From positions 1 through 28,144 of the forward strand of contig JBAZTO010000051.1 of assembly GCA_041661865.1 (NCBI GenBank): a stretch of DNA of 28,144 nucleotides, read 5' to 3'. Below are positions 7,141 through 15,859 of the stretch, piece by piece (positions within the stretch are counted from its first letter, which is position 1; every line of letters begins with the position of its first letter). Origin of the DNA: JBAZTO01 sp041661865 (GTDB taxonomy: Bacteria; Planctomycetota; Phycisphaerae; SM23-33). The translations under genes were made by a program, and so were the position numbers. The notes under the pieces are model-generated. The model worked only from the letters and a program-made list of their open reading frames with translations. It was not told where the DNA came from and ran no database searches.

Positions 7141-7266
7141 TCAGGCCTTGACCAGATTGAACATTTCGACGTCCTTGATGGGATTGACCCCGCGGGCCTG
7201 GATCTGGGCGATGGCCTCGTCACCGCTGATCGGCATGCGCGGGAGGGTTTGATCGGAAGCTTTCAT
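7141..7266 (-). CDS. small protein, 41 residues, overlapping the thioesterase gene
   Basis: The frame starts at ATG 7266 inside the thioesterase stop (ATGA overlap) and runs to TGA at 7141-7143. The product starts MKASDQTLPRMPISGDEAIA and ends with QARGVNPIKDVEMFNLVKA. It is acidic-to-neutral, has no membrane segment and no cysteines. The 4-nt overlap with a well-supported upstream gene is the same coupling seen at larC, ilvN and tsaD, which argues that it is translated. I do not recognise the family. A role accessory to the thioesterase is only a guess from position. Confidence 0.6.
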   Translation of the reverse strand: MKASDQTLPRMPISGDEAIAQIQARGVNPIKDVEMFNLVKA

Positions 7267-7673
7267 TCACTGCTTTCCCCGGCCAGGGCGTCGATCAGCC
7301 ACAGCGGCGGGCGGACGGCCTTGCCCGCTGCGTCGGTGACGGCGTGGACAGTGTAGCCGCTGGCGACCGATAGGCCGCTGTCGGCGTGGACGATACGAAG
7401 GTCAAAACGGATGGAGGCCTTGCCGTTCATGGCCGCCGAGGTGGTCATGGTCAACTCGTCGTCGTAACGGGCCCGGCCCTGGTATTCCAGATGCGCCTCG
7501 ACCAGCGGAAGGAAGAAGCCTTTCTCCTCCATCATGGCGTAGGGCAGGCCGATGGAGCGGAGCAACTCGGTGCGGCCACACTCGAACCACTCCAGGGCAC
7601 GCGAATTGTAGAACGTGCCCATCTGGTCGGTCTCGCTGTAGCGGACGCGGAATTGCATCGTGTTTTCGGGCAA
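7263..7673 (-). CDS. acyl-CoA thioesterase, 4-hydroxybenzoyl-CoA thioesterase/YbgC-type hotdog fold
   Basis: A 136-residue single-domain hotdog protein. The N-terminal VRYSETDQMGTFYNSRALEW holds the conserved Asp16 used for catalysis in the 4HBT/YbgC group, and the long helix follows (WFECGRTELLRSIGLPYAMM). Members hydrolyse short- to medium-chain acyl-CoA or acyl-ACP thioesters; the exact substrate is not deducible. The start is TTG at 7673, because GAGGAA lies 6 nt upstream of it; the next ATG at 7658 has no such spacing. The length is usual for the family. Its stop overlaps the 41-residue ORF. The 268-nt gap upstream (7674-7941) holds only repeats. Confidence 0.88.
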   Translation of the reverse strand: MPENTMQFRVRYSETDQMGTFYNSRALEWFECGRTELLRSIGLPYAMMEEKGFFLPLVEAHLEYQGRARYDDELTMTTSAAMNGKASIRFDLRIVHADSGLSVASGYTVHAVTDAAGKAVRPPLWLIDALAGESSE

Positions 7674-7805
7674 GGTCGGTTCCTCAGATCAGCCCCGACG
7701 CGGGGCCTGGAAGATGCCATTTTGCCAGAAATGGGCAAGAACATCAAGATGACATCAAAGGGACCAGGGAATAGGGAATGGGCAAAAGGGAAAAGGGCCG
7801 GGTGC

Positions 7806-7830
7806 CGTGGTCGCGGCGTTTGCGACCACG
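7806..7830. repeat. dispersed palindrome, inverted copy of 21058-21082
   Basis: Arms CGTGGTCGC (7806-7814) and GCGACCACG (7822-7830) flank a 7-nt loop. The same 25 bp occur in reverse orientation at 21058-21082 without mismatch. Just downstream, 7864-7889 is repeated in inverse orientation at 12466-12491 with one mismatch in 26. Confidence 0.85.
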
Positions 7831-7941
7831 CATCGGCTTCGCGTTTGTACAAGAGCGACACTCCCGCTCGCTTCGCGCTCGCGGCTAGTCGGCCCAGGCG
7901 CAAACGTCTCTCGGTATCCGGTCTTCGGTAGTCCGGTGCTG

Positions 7942-9240
7942 CTACGATCCCAAGTATTCCCGCATGGCCGTGGCGAGGGTCTGGAAGGTCCAGCGCCGCT
8001 TGGCGTCGTCGCACTCCAGCAGCGTCACGCGGAAGCCGTCGCGCTTGCAGCAGAAACCCGTCAGCGGCACCACGCAGATGCCCGTCGCGCCCAGCAGGTA
8101 ATAGACAAAGCGGAAGTCGTTGGACACTTTTTTGGTCAGGTCCTCCACCATCGCGCGGACCTTGGGGTTCTCGATTTTGAGTGTCTGGCCGCTATTGAGC
8201 ACGCCGTCCTCGAACATCACCGTCAGGTAGAAGGCGCCGCTGGGGCAATTGATCTGCAAGCCGGGGATGCCCTTGAGCAACTGGCAGGCTTCCTTGGCGC
8301 GGGCCTCGTAGGTGCCGGCGCGCTTGGCCAGGTGGGCCGGGTAACGCGCGTCGCCCATGATCTGCGGGATGGTCAACTGCGGCATGGTCGTCGAGCACAC
8401 TTCCAGGCGCTTGGAGGCCAGCAGCGAGTTGACGTAGGTGTTGAACATCTCGTCCCGGCCGCGGTTGAGCACCTCGATCCAGCCGCAGCGGCTGCCGGGC
8501 CAGGGGAATTCCTTGGAAATGCCCCGCATCACCAGGCCGCACACGTCGCCGATGACCTCGCTCAGATGCAGCGTCTTGTGGCCGTTATAGACGATGTGCG
8601 TGTAGATTTCGTCGCAAATGACGAACAGCCCGAACTCGCGGGCCACCGCGACGATCTCCTCCAGCACCGCCCGCGGATAGACCGCGCCGGTGGGGTTGTC
8701 AGGGTTGATCAGCAGGATGGCCGCGATGGAGTCGTTGTACTTGACCTTCATGCGGATGTCCTCGACGTCGGGCATCCAGTTGTTGTGCGGGTCCAGCTCG
8801 TAGGTCATGTGCTCGTAGCCGCTGTGGGCGGCCTCGGCCGAGGAATGGGTGCTATAGGCCGGGGTGGGGCCCAGCACGCGGGCCTCGCGGCGCAGAAAAC
8901 CGTAGACCTTGGCCACCGCGTCGCCAATGCCATTGAAGAAGATAATGTCGTCGGGCGTGACCTTCGCCCCGCCGCGGCGGTTGACCGCGTCGGCCAGGAA
9001 GGCCCGCGTCGCCGGCACGCCGGCGGTGTCGCAGTAGCCCCAGGACATCTCCTGGTCGACCACGTCCCGAAGAATCTGGCGGATCCAGGGCTCGATCTTC
9101 TCGCCCTTCTGGATCGGGTCGCCGATGTTTTCCCACGTGACATTCAGCCCCAGGTCGCGGAACTTGTAGCCGACCTGCACGATCTCGCGGATCGCGTAAG
9201 TCAACGATCCCGCCCCGGCATGAACTATGTTTCTACGCAT
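7942..9240 (-). CDS. pyridoxal-phosphate-dependent aminotransferase, class I/II
   Basis: A 432-residue fold-type I aminotransferase. Visible are WENIGDPIQKGEKIEPWI near the N-terminus, NPDNPTG (179-185), VICDEIYTHIVY with Asp210, the Schiff-base Lys243 in MRGISKEFPWPGSRCGW, and a C-terminal VVPLTGFCCKRDGFRVTLL with the substrate-carboxylate Arg. The overall type (AGAGSLTYAIREIVQVG start, WENIGDP) is a distinct subgroup seen in planctomycetes and Bacteroidetes, probably acting on aspartate, alanine or aromatic amino acids; substrate is uncertain. The start ATG at 9240 is preceded by GAGGCG; a longer open frame to 9303 passes through an AT-rich repeat and is rejected. asd lies upstream in the same orientation after a 264-nt gap, so they may form one amino-acid unit. 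Confidence 0.93.
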   Translation of the reverse strand: MRRNIVHAGAGSLTYAIREIVQVGYKFRDLGLNVTWENIGDPIQKGEKIEPWIRQILRDVVDQEMSWGYCDTAGVPATRAFLADAVNRRGGAKVTPDDIIFFNGIGDAVAKVYGFLRREARVLGPTPAYSTHSSAEAAHSGYEHMTYELDPHNNWMPDVEDIRMKVKYNDSIAAILLINPDNPTGAVYPRAVLEEIVAVAREFGLFVICDEIYTHIVYNGHKTLHLSEVIGDVCGLVMRGISKEFPWPGSRCGWIEVLNRGRDEMFNTYVNSLLASKRLEVCSTTMPQLTIPQIMGDARYPAHLAKRAGTYEARAKEACQLLKGIPGLQINCPSGAFYLTVMFEDGVLNSGQTLKIENPKVRAMVEDLTKKVSNDFRFVYYLLGATGICVVPLTGFCCKRDGFRVTLLECDDAKRRWTFQTLATAMREYLGS

Positions 9241-9261
9241 GATGATGCGCCTCGAACTTTT

Positions 9262-9405
9262 CCAATAACGAATGATGAAACTCGAATGACGAGTCAAATC
9301 CAAATGACGAATAGTGCGCAGAACCCGGACGCAGTTTGACGCCCGGCGCGATCATTCGAATTTCGTGATTGATTCGTCATTCGTGCTTCGTAATTCGAAA
9401 TTCAA
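9262..9405. repeat. AT-rich palindromic repeat cluster (ATTCGTCATTCG/CGAATGACGA units)
   Basis: The left part has several CGAATGATG/CGAATGACGA/AAATGACGAATAG units (9270-9313). The right part has the complementary units ATCATTCGAA, ATTCGTCATTCGTG and TTCGTAATTCGAAATTC (9351-9403). The two sides can pair extensively. It fills most of the aminotransferase-asd gap and is much more AT-rich than the surroundings. Confidence 0.65.
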
Positions 9406-9504
9406 CTGCCAAGAGTAACAGGAACACTTCGAGCAGAAAGAACGCCATTTCTGCCGCACCTTGTGGTGCACTCTATCTCTTAGTCGGCCAGATGCCGCCG
9501 CCGA

Positions 9505-10503
<999 letters not shown>

Positions 10504-10668
10504 CAAAACTCTCCATAAAAACCCGCCGGAACCACACCGGCTGGAACGGTGCATGATATCACGCCGGCCCCGCCTCCAGCCAGCGTTTTTTGAGCAGCGG
10601 GACTTGCGGGATGCACCGGCGGATTGTGGCAAGCCCGAGTCAGAAATGACACACTCTCACCTCTAACC

Positions 10669-10697
10669 TTTTCAAGCCGCCTGATATTGCGTACAAT
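10669..10697 (+). promoter_or_regulatory. candidate promoter of cysE
   Basis: TTTTCA (10669-10674) and TACAAT (10692-10697) lie 17 bp apart, about 30 bp ahead of the cysE start. The -35 is moderate and the -10 good. Confidence 0.5.
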
Positions 10698-10724
10698 GAT
10701 GGCGACAAACGGTTTCCTAGGAAT

Positions 10725-11648
10725 ATGCCCATGAATGACATCCTCAACAATGCCCTCGAGGGCCTGACGGACGAGATCCTCAAGAGTTATCGCTCCGACC
10801 CGCGGACCCAGCGGATCGGCCAGCGCTTCCTGCCTTCGCGGGAACGGATTGTCGAGATCATTGAGCATCTCCGCCGACTGCTGTTTCCCGGCTATTTCGG
10901 CGCCAAGATCCTCACCAACGAGAATGCCCGGTTCCACGTCGGCAGCCTGCTGGTGCGGCTGGGCGAGCAGTTGACCGAGCAGATCTGCAACTGCCTGTGC
11001 TACGAGACCGCCGAGAAGCACGGAGACCCCGACACCCAGAAGGCTGCGCAACTGGCCCAGGACTTCCTTGCGCGCATCCCGGATATCCGCGCGATGCTGG
11101 CGCTGGACGCCCAGGCCGCCTACGACGGCGACCCGGCCGCCAAGAGCATCGACGAGATCATCTACTGCTATCCAGGCTTCCTGGCCGTCACCGTCTACCG
11201 CCTGGCCCACGAACTGCTGGCCCTGGGCGTGCCGCTGATGCCCCGGATCATGACCGAGTACGCCCACAGCGTCACGGGCACCGACATCCACCCCGGCGCG
11301 CAGATCGGCAAGAGTTTCTTCATCGACCATGCCACCGGCGTGGTCATCGGCGAGACCAGCCGGATCGGCGACAACGTCAAGCTCTACCAGGGCGTGACAC
11401 TGGGCGCATTGAGCTTCCCCAAGGACGAGCGGGGCAGGGTCATCAAGGGCCTGCAGCGTCACCCGACCATCGAGGACAACGTGACGGTGTATTCCAACGC
11501 CAGCATCCTGGGCGGCCAGACGGTTATTGGCAAGGGCGTGACTATCGGCGGCAACACCTTCATTACCGCCTCGGTGGCGGCCGACACCACCGTCTCCAGC
11601 CCGCCGCCCGAACTGAACGTCCGCAGCAAGAAGAAAGCAGGCAATTGA
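10725..11648 (+). CDS. cysE: serine O-acetyltransferase
   Basis: A 307-residue protein that makes O-acetylserine from serine and acetyl-CoA for cysteine synthesis. The N-terminal 150 or so residues are helical, as in the longer bacterial and plant enzymes. The C-terminal part is a left-handed beta helix with hexapeptide repeats: the catalytic region HSVTGTDIHPGAQIGKSFFI, then DHATGVVIGETSRIG, VKLYQGVTLGA, TIEDNVTVYSNASILGGQTV and IGKGVTIGGNTF. It begins at ATG 10725 with AGGA 4 nt upstream; a second ATG two codons later (10731) is possible. The protein ends in a charged RSKKKAGN tail. The gene after it (11695) is 46 nt away on the same strand and may be co-transcribed. Confidence 0.94.
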   Translation: MPMNDILNNALEGLTDEILKSYRSDPRTQRIGQRFLPSRERIVEIIEHLRRLLFPGYFGAKILTNENARFHVGSLLVRLGEQLTEQICNCLCYETAEKHGDPDTQKAAQLAQDFLARIPDIRAMLALDAQAAYDGDPAAKSIDEIIYCYPGFLAVTVYRLAHELLALGVPLMPRIMTEYAHSVTGTDIHPGAQIGKSFFIDHATGVVIGETSRIGDNVKLYQGVTLGALSFPKDERGRVIKGLQRHPTIEDNVTVYSNASILGGQTVIGKGVTIGGNTFITASVAADTTVSSPPPELNVRSKKKAGN

Positions 11649-11694
11649 CCCGCCGCTGCGTTAGAATGGTATGTGGATTCAGAGGTAACTAAAG

Positions 11695-12444
11695 ATGAGC
11701 TTCGACTTCAGTAGCATTGCCGACGACTTCTTCGTCAACATGAACCTTCAGACCACCCTCGCCCTTCCCACTTCGCGCGAGACGGTGCTGCAGTTCTGCG
11801 AGGCCGTGCAGAAGGAATTCCGCACGATGACCAGCTTCTACCAGCGGGAAACGGGCGAGTACGTGCTGGAGAGCGATCACGAAGAAGGCAGCTACCTGTG
11901 GATGGAGATGCAGAATCACCGCCTGTCGGCTGGGTATTTCAACCCGCCGACGCTGGCCGATGCCTACAAGTTCCACTCCTGGCTGCTGGAGCGGAGCGTC
12001 TACTTCCTGGGCGTCAGCGGCCTGGACGTCGACTGCCTGGACATCCTGTTCGGCTTCAACCTGGACTTCCGCGGCAACAGGGACGCCGTGGCGGCCCGCG
12101 CGCTGCTGGAGGGTTCGCCGCTGGCGGCCTTGGTCAGCGGCGGCGGCATGAAGGCCATCGAGTTCGAGCCCAGCCTGGTGCTGGCCCTGGAAGATGCCTG
12201 CTACCTCCAGGCCCGCGTGACGCTGGAGACGCGTTCCAGCAGCTACCAGGTCCGCATGGCCGCCTACGAGGAAGAGCCCATCAGCATCTACTTCACCCTG
12301 CGCCAATATCCCCGGCCGGGGAAGGTCATGAACGTCCGCGAGGCCCTCGACCAGCAGTACTCCACCGGCGAGGACATGGTCGTCCGCCTGGTCATCCCCA
12401 ACATCGTCCAGCCCATCGCCGCCGCCATCGCCACGGCGGAATGA
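11695..12444 (+). CDS. conserved-looking protein of unknown function, 249 residues
   Basis: I do not recognise this family. The start at 11695 follows AGAGGTAACTAAAG. The protein is acidic, with alternating aromatic residues (TSFYQRETGEYVLESDHEEG, LWMEMQNHRLSAGYFNPPTL) and no signal peptide or membrane segment until a mildly hydrophobic C-terminus (VIPNIVQPIAAAIATAE). The GC content and codon use match the neighbours, so it is a native gene. The mixed beta pattern and central HSWLLERSVYFLGVSGLDVD suggest a soluble alpha/beta protein. It follows cysE on the same strand and converges with the debranching-enzyme gene; only 51 nt separate the two stops, and these contain a dispersed 26-bp repeat (12466-12491). 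Confidence 0.8.
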   Translation: MSFDFSSIADDFFVNMNLQTTLALPTSRETVLQFCEAVQKEFRTMTSFYQRETGEYVLESDHEEGSYLWMEMQNHRLSAGYFNPPTLADAYKFHSWLLERSVYFLGVSGLDVDCLDILFGFNLDFRGNRDAVAARALLEGSPLAALVSGGGMKAIEFEPSLVLALEDACYLQARVTLETRSSSYQVRMAAYEEEPISIYFTLRQYPRPGKVMNVREALDQQYSTGEDMVVRLVIPNIVQPIAAAIATAE

Positions 12445-12465
12445 AGCGATTGACGACGTCCCTCA

Positions 12466-12491
12466 ACTAGCCGCGAGCGCAAAGCGAGCGG
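12466..12491. repeat. dispersed 26-bp repeat between convergent genes
   Basis: The reverse complement reads CCGCTCGCTT...GCTAGT and matches 7864-7889 at 25 of 26 positions. It lies between the stop codons of the 11695 gene and the debranching-enzyme gene, where a transcription end would be expected. Confidence 0.75.
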
Positions 12492-12495
12492 AAAC

Positions 12496-14517
12496 TCACG
12501 ACGTTTTCCGCCCCGCCTTGGCGTACTGGGCCACCAGCAGCTTGGCCCGCAGCACCTCAGCCACCGACCAGGCCTGCGCGATGCAGCCCTGGGGATGGTG
12601 CGGCGCGTCGCCGTCGAATATCTCGCTGATGGTTCCGATGCCCGCCTCGCTCAGGTGGGCGTCGAAGGGGGCCAGCCATTGGCGGGCCTGCGCGACGGCG
12701 TGGGCGGCGTCGGGCTCGGTCTTGAGATAGGCCTCGATGAACGGGCCGATCAGCCAGGCCCAGACGGTGCCCTGGTGGTAGGCCCGGTCGCGCGACTCCC
12801 AGGAAACGCCATACGCCTGGCGATAGCGGCCGTCGGAGGGCGAGAGTGTGCGAAGGCCCAGCGGGGTCAGCAGTTGCCGGCAGCAGGTGTGGACGACGGC
12901 GGCCTGTTGCTGGGGCAGCAGCGGGCTATGCGGGAGCGAGACGGCCAGGATCTGGTTGGGGCGAATCGACGCGTCGGGCTTGCCGCCGGTGACGCAGTCG
13001 TACAGGCAGCAGAGTTGCTCGCTCCAGAACACCCGCCCGAAGGCCGGGGCGATCAGTTCAGCCAGGTGGCAGTAATGGCTGGCCAGGGCCGGGTCGATCT
13101 TCTCGCAGCGGTCGGCCATGATGCGGTGGGCGCAGTGCCACAGGGCATTGATCTCGACGGCCTTGTCGTGGCGCGGCGTGACGACCTCCTCGCCCAGCTT
13201 GGCGTCCATCCAGGTCAGTTGCGTCTGAGGGCTTCCGCCCGAGAGCAGGCCGTCGGCGTCGGCGTGGATGTCGAACCGCGTCCCGTTGCGGTAGGCCGTC
13301 AGGATGGCGTGGGCGGCGGGCATGAGCACGTCGCGCCAGAAGGTCTGGTCGCCGGTGGCGGCGACGTAGCGGTCGGCGGCGATGATGAACCACAGCGACG
13401 CGTCGATGCTGTTGTAGTGGGCGGCGGTGGAATAATCGTCGAAGTGGTTGGGGATCATCCCCTCGCTGAGGGCGCCGGCGAAGGTCTTGAACACCTGCCT
13501 TGCCTGCTCGTATCGTCCCGTGGCCAGCAACAGGCCCGGCAAGGCGATGAACGCATCGCGGCCCCAGTCGGAGAACCAGTGATATCCGGCCAGGAGGGTC
13601 CAGGATGGCGGCGCGTTGGGAAAGCTCCGCTGGACGACGAAGGCATCGCCGGCCACCGCCAGGCGACGGGCAGTGTCGTCGGCGTCCTGCCCCACCGAAG
13701 CCGCCAGTTCCTCCAGCCGCCTGCGCCGCGACGCGACGGTGGAGTCAAACTCCACCACGGTGGGCTCATCCAGGCTGGCGGTGATCTGGCAGAGGGTCCC
13801 GTCGCTCACCGGGCAGGTGAAATGGCCCGGCGTGTACAGGTCCTCAAAGCCGTCCTGCCCGCGGGCCACGTCGGCGCGGTAAAGGAAGCGATACCACCAT
13901 TGCGACCGCTGCTCGAACGAGCCGTCGCACGAGAGGTACAGGGCGTGCTGGGGCCGCAGGCGGTCTTCGATCTTGAGGGAGTGGCCGCTGCCCTCGAAGA
14001 CCATCTGGTGAGGCTGAGAAACCTTCCGCAGGCCGTGAAAGTCCCGCATGGCCACGAAGGGCCACAGCCGCAACAGCGCCGCCGGCCCGTGGTAGGTGTA
14101 GCGGATGGCCACCGCGTTCGCCGCGTCGCCCAGGATGATCTCCTTGACGACCTCCCACTTTTCGCCGCGGTAGACAAACCGCACCGCCGCGTCGTTGACG
14201 AACTGGGCCAGGTACGTCACGCCGCGCGGAGAGAAGGTCTCGGCGAACTCGTTGGTGGCCAGCTCGTGCATCTGCTCGCCGATCTGCACCTGCTCCATGA
14301 CCGTCGAGAGCGTGACGATCCTGCCCACCGGCGGGGTCGCGGCAGCCACCAGCAGGCCATGATACCGCCGCGTATTGCAGCCGACGATCGAGGACGACGC
14401 GTACGCGCCGATGCGGTTGGGCAGCAGCCACTCCCGCGACAAGTCGGCGTTGAGCGTGTCCGGCGCGGGGTGAAAGGTCATGGGCGGCAACGGCTGAGGC
14501 GTGCGGTTGGCAGTCAT
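12496..14517 (-). CDS. amylo-alpha-1,6-glucosidase, glycogen debranching enzyme (GH133-type)
   Basis: A 673-residue protein of the archaeal/bacterial glycogen-debranching family. The N-terminal domain starts with REWLLPNRIGAYASSSIVGC and NTRRYHGLLVAA. The C-terminal (alpha/alpha)6 catalytic domain starts near residue 305 and contains GYHWFSDWGRDAFIALPGLL (about 311-330), AHYNSIDASLWFI, QLTWMDAKLGEEVVTPRHDK and YHQGTVWAWLIGPFIEAY, all family signatures. It hydrolyses alpha-1,6 branch stubs of glycogen. The start ATG at 14517 has AGGAAAG 8 nt upstream, and a perfect TATAAT lies upstream on the same strand. The length is normal for the group. The GH57 and GT4 genes 1.3-4 kb away, in the same orientation, make up the rest of a glucan cluster. 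Confidence 0.95.
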   Translation of the reverse strand: MTANRTPQPLPPMTFHPAPDTLNADLSREWLLPNRIGAYASSSIVGCNTRRYHGLLVAAATPPVGRIVTLSTVMEQVQIGEQMHELATNEFAETFSPRGVTYLAQFVNDAAVRFVYRGEKWEVVKEIILGDAANAVAIRYTYHGPAALLRLWPFVAMRDFHGLRKVSQPHQMVFEGSGHSLKIEDRLRPQHALYLSCDGSFEQRSQWWYRFLYRADVARGQDGFEDLYTPGHFTCPVSDGTLCQITASLDEPTVVEFDSTVASRRRRLEELAASVGQDADDTARRLAVAGDAFVVQRSFPNAPPSWTLLAGYHWFSDWGRDAFIALPGLLLATGRYEQARQVFKTFAGALSEGMIPNHFDDYSTAAHYNSIDASLWFIIAADRYVAATGDQTFWRDVLMPAAHAILTAYRNGTRFDIHADADGLLSGGSPQTQLTWMDAKLGEEVVTPRHDKAVEINALWHCAHRIMADRCEKIDPALASHYCHLAELIAPAFGRVFWSEQLCCLYDCVTGGKPDASIRPNQILAVSLPHSPLLPQQQAAVVHTCCRQLLTPLGLRTLSPSDGRYRQAYGVSWESRDRAYHQGTVWAWLIGPFIEAYLKTEPDAAHAVAQARQWLAPFDAHLSEAGIGTISEIFDGDAPHHPQGCIAQAWSVAEVLRAKLLVAQYAKAGRKTS

Positions 14518-14552
14518 ATATGCTTTCCTATCGGCCGAAGAGGTTCACAGAC

Positions 14553-14558
14553 ATTATA
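14553..14558 (-). promoter_or_regulatory. -10 element upstream of the debranching-enzyme gene
   Basis: A perfect minus-strand TATAAT lies 36-41 nt upstream of the start codon. No convincing -35 is seen at 16-18 bp. The divergent region 14518-14711 also holds an 8-bp inverted repeat, GCTTATTC (14637-14644) and GAATAAGC (14682-14689). Confidence 0.4.
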
Positions 14559-14711
14559 AGGAGCTTGGGACCCACTTGCGGGACTGGCCGCGAGGGATCC
14601 GGGAGCAACCAGATCGGACGGACACTGCCCGTCACAGCTTATTCGTGAGTGCGTCGCCTGGTGGCACATGGTATCATTGCTGAATAAGCGTTTCACACCA
14701 GGGAGACAATA

Positions 14712-15809
14712 ATGCGGACCCTACGCACGCCAGTCATCGTGACGTTGGTTCTTGTACTCAGTCTTGTTTTGATTTTCCTAACTCTAAAGGGCACTTCACA
14801 GAAGGCACCAGCGACGGTTGGAAAGACCGGAATTTCCGAACGGGAACACATTAAGAGCGAAGATCACCTTGCCCCGGTTGCGACATCATTGCCGTCGCAA
14901 GACGCCTTATCTGACGACATTCGCTCGATTTCGCGAAAAGCCATGGAAGAGGCTGATCCACATGACTTAACAGTCGCCCGGAGACGTTGGGAAAACCAGG
15001 AGCAAGAATTCGCCCAGATGATCGGCAAGGAAAGTTTTGAGCAATCCCTCTCCATGATGGCTAATTTCCGGACGAATTACCTAACTGTTGTAACGCAGGA
15101 TCGCGACATGTTGACATTGGCCTCGCCAACATGTCTGAAGCGGGTCATTTTCTGCCGACGCTTTGCGAAGCTGCTGGAGGACACAGCGACAGGCCTCTCG
15201 CCGGGGCAGCAGGCATTTCTCTCACAAATGATAAAGGAGGATTCCAAACGTCTTGCCGATCTACGGAACCAGGGGCAATCGCTGACAAGACTGCGGGCAT
15301 GGCCGATGGATGGTGATGGGTCTGGAACCATCTATCCGCTCGCCCTCCGTCTTTACTCTGAATTTCTGCTGGTTGGAGAGCGTTCAGTTGACTCCTGTCT
15401 TCCGGAGCTTGTTGAAGCGCGATCGGCATTTGGTCGCGACATGAATTGGTCACTCATTAGTTATGCTTGCGACAAGGCGTTAGGAGTGGCAATCCCTGGC
15501 AACGAGGCTCAACGGAAGGTGCTGGATGATTACAGGAGGTGGAGAGAGGAGAACAAAAGTCATCCCATCTTCAACTACAGTGCAATCGCATTGCCCTCTT
15601 ACCGAGCCGCACGGCGGCCGCTCGACCGCTCATCGTTTCTGGGAGCCACGCCTGACTTCTCTTCTGGGGCGCAAAAAGCGGAAATGCCTTGCATGTACCA
15701 GAGATTACGCATGGGTGACGGGGGGTATTACGAAAAAGGAAATTGCAGCGAAATGGGGGAGAAGGTTTTTGAATATGCTCAAGAGTATGTGCGACGGTCT
15801 TCACAATAA
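14712..15809 (+). CDS. membrane-anchored protein of unknown function, lower-GC insertion
   Basis: A 365-residue protein with an N-terminal uncleaved-signal-like segment (about residues 8-26, VIVTLVLVLSLVLIFLTLKG) and a largely soluble, charged remainder, so the bulk probably sits outside the cytoplasmic membrane. There are several scattered cysteines (SPTCLKRVIFC, SCLPEL, YACDKAL, MPCMYQRL, GNCSEMG). Residues 195-290 are helical and Arg/Glu-rich. I recognise no family. The ribosome site CAGGGAG is well placed. Sampled stretches are about 52-55% GC against clearly higher values in the flanking glucan genes, codon use is more mixed, and it is transcribed opposite to both neighbours. This suggests later acquisition. 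The gene interrupts what would otherwise be a continuous GH133-GH57-GT4 series. Confidence 0.8.
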   Translation: MRTLRTPVIVTLVLVLSLVLIFLTLKGTSQKAPATVGKTGISEREHIKSEDHLAPVATSLPSQDALSDDIRSISRKAMEEADPHDLTVARRRWENQEQEFAQMIGKESFEQSLSMMANFRTNYLTVVTQDRDMLTLASPTCLKRVIFCRRFAKLLEDTATGLSPGQQAFLSQMIKEDSKRLADLRNQGQSLTRLRAWPMDGDGSGTIYPLALRLYSEFLLVGERSVDSCLPELVEARSAFGRDMNWSLISYACDKALGVAIPGNEAQRKVLDDYRRWREENKSHPIFNYSAIALPSYRAARRPLDRSSFLGATPDFSSGAQKAEMPCMYQRLRMGDGGYYEKGNCSEMGEKVFEYAQEYVRRSSQ

Positions 15810-15832
15810 GGCGCATCTGGCCAAGACGCCTT
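15808..15832. terminator. weak hairpin between convergent stops
   Basis: AAGGCG (15808-15813) and CGCCTT (15827-15832) enclose a 13-nt loop containing TGGCCA. It overlaps the stop of the 14712 gene and lies 27 nt from the GH57 stop. There is no T-run, so termination is uncertain. Confidence 0.3.
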
Positions 15833-15859
15833 GAAACCCGTTGTTACGGTCGAGCGGGC

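Noticed and set aside
12595..14559. A 654-codon open frame antisense to the debranching-enzyme gene
   Set aside because: Same kind of high-GC shadow; the GH133 motifs on the other strand are clear.
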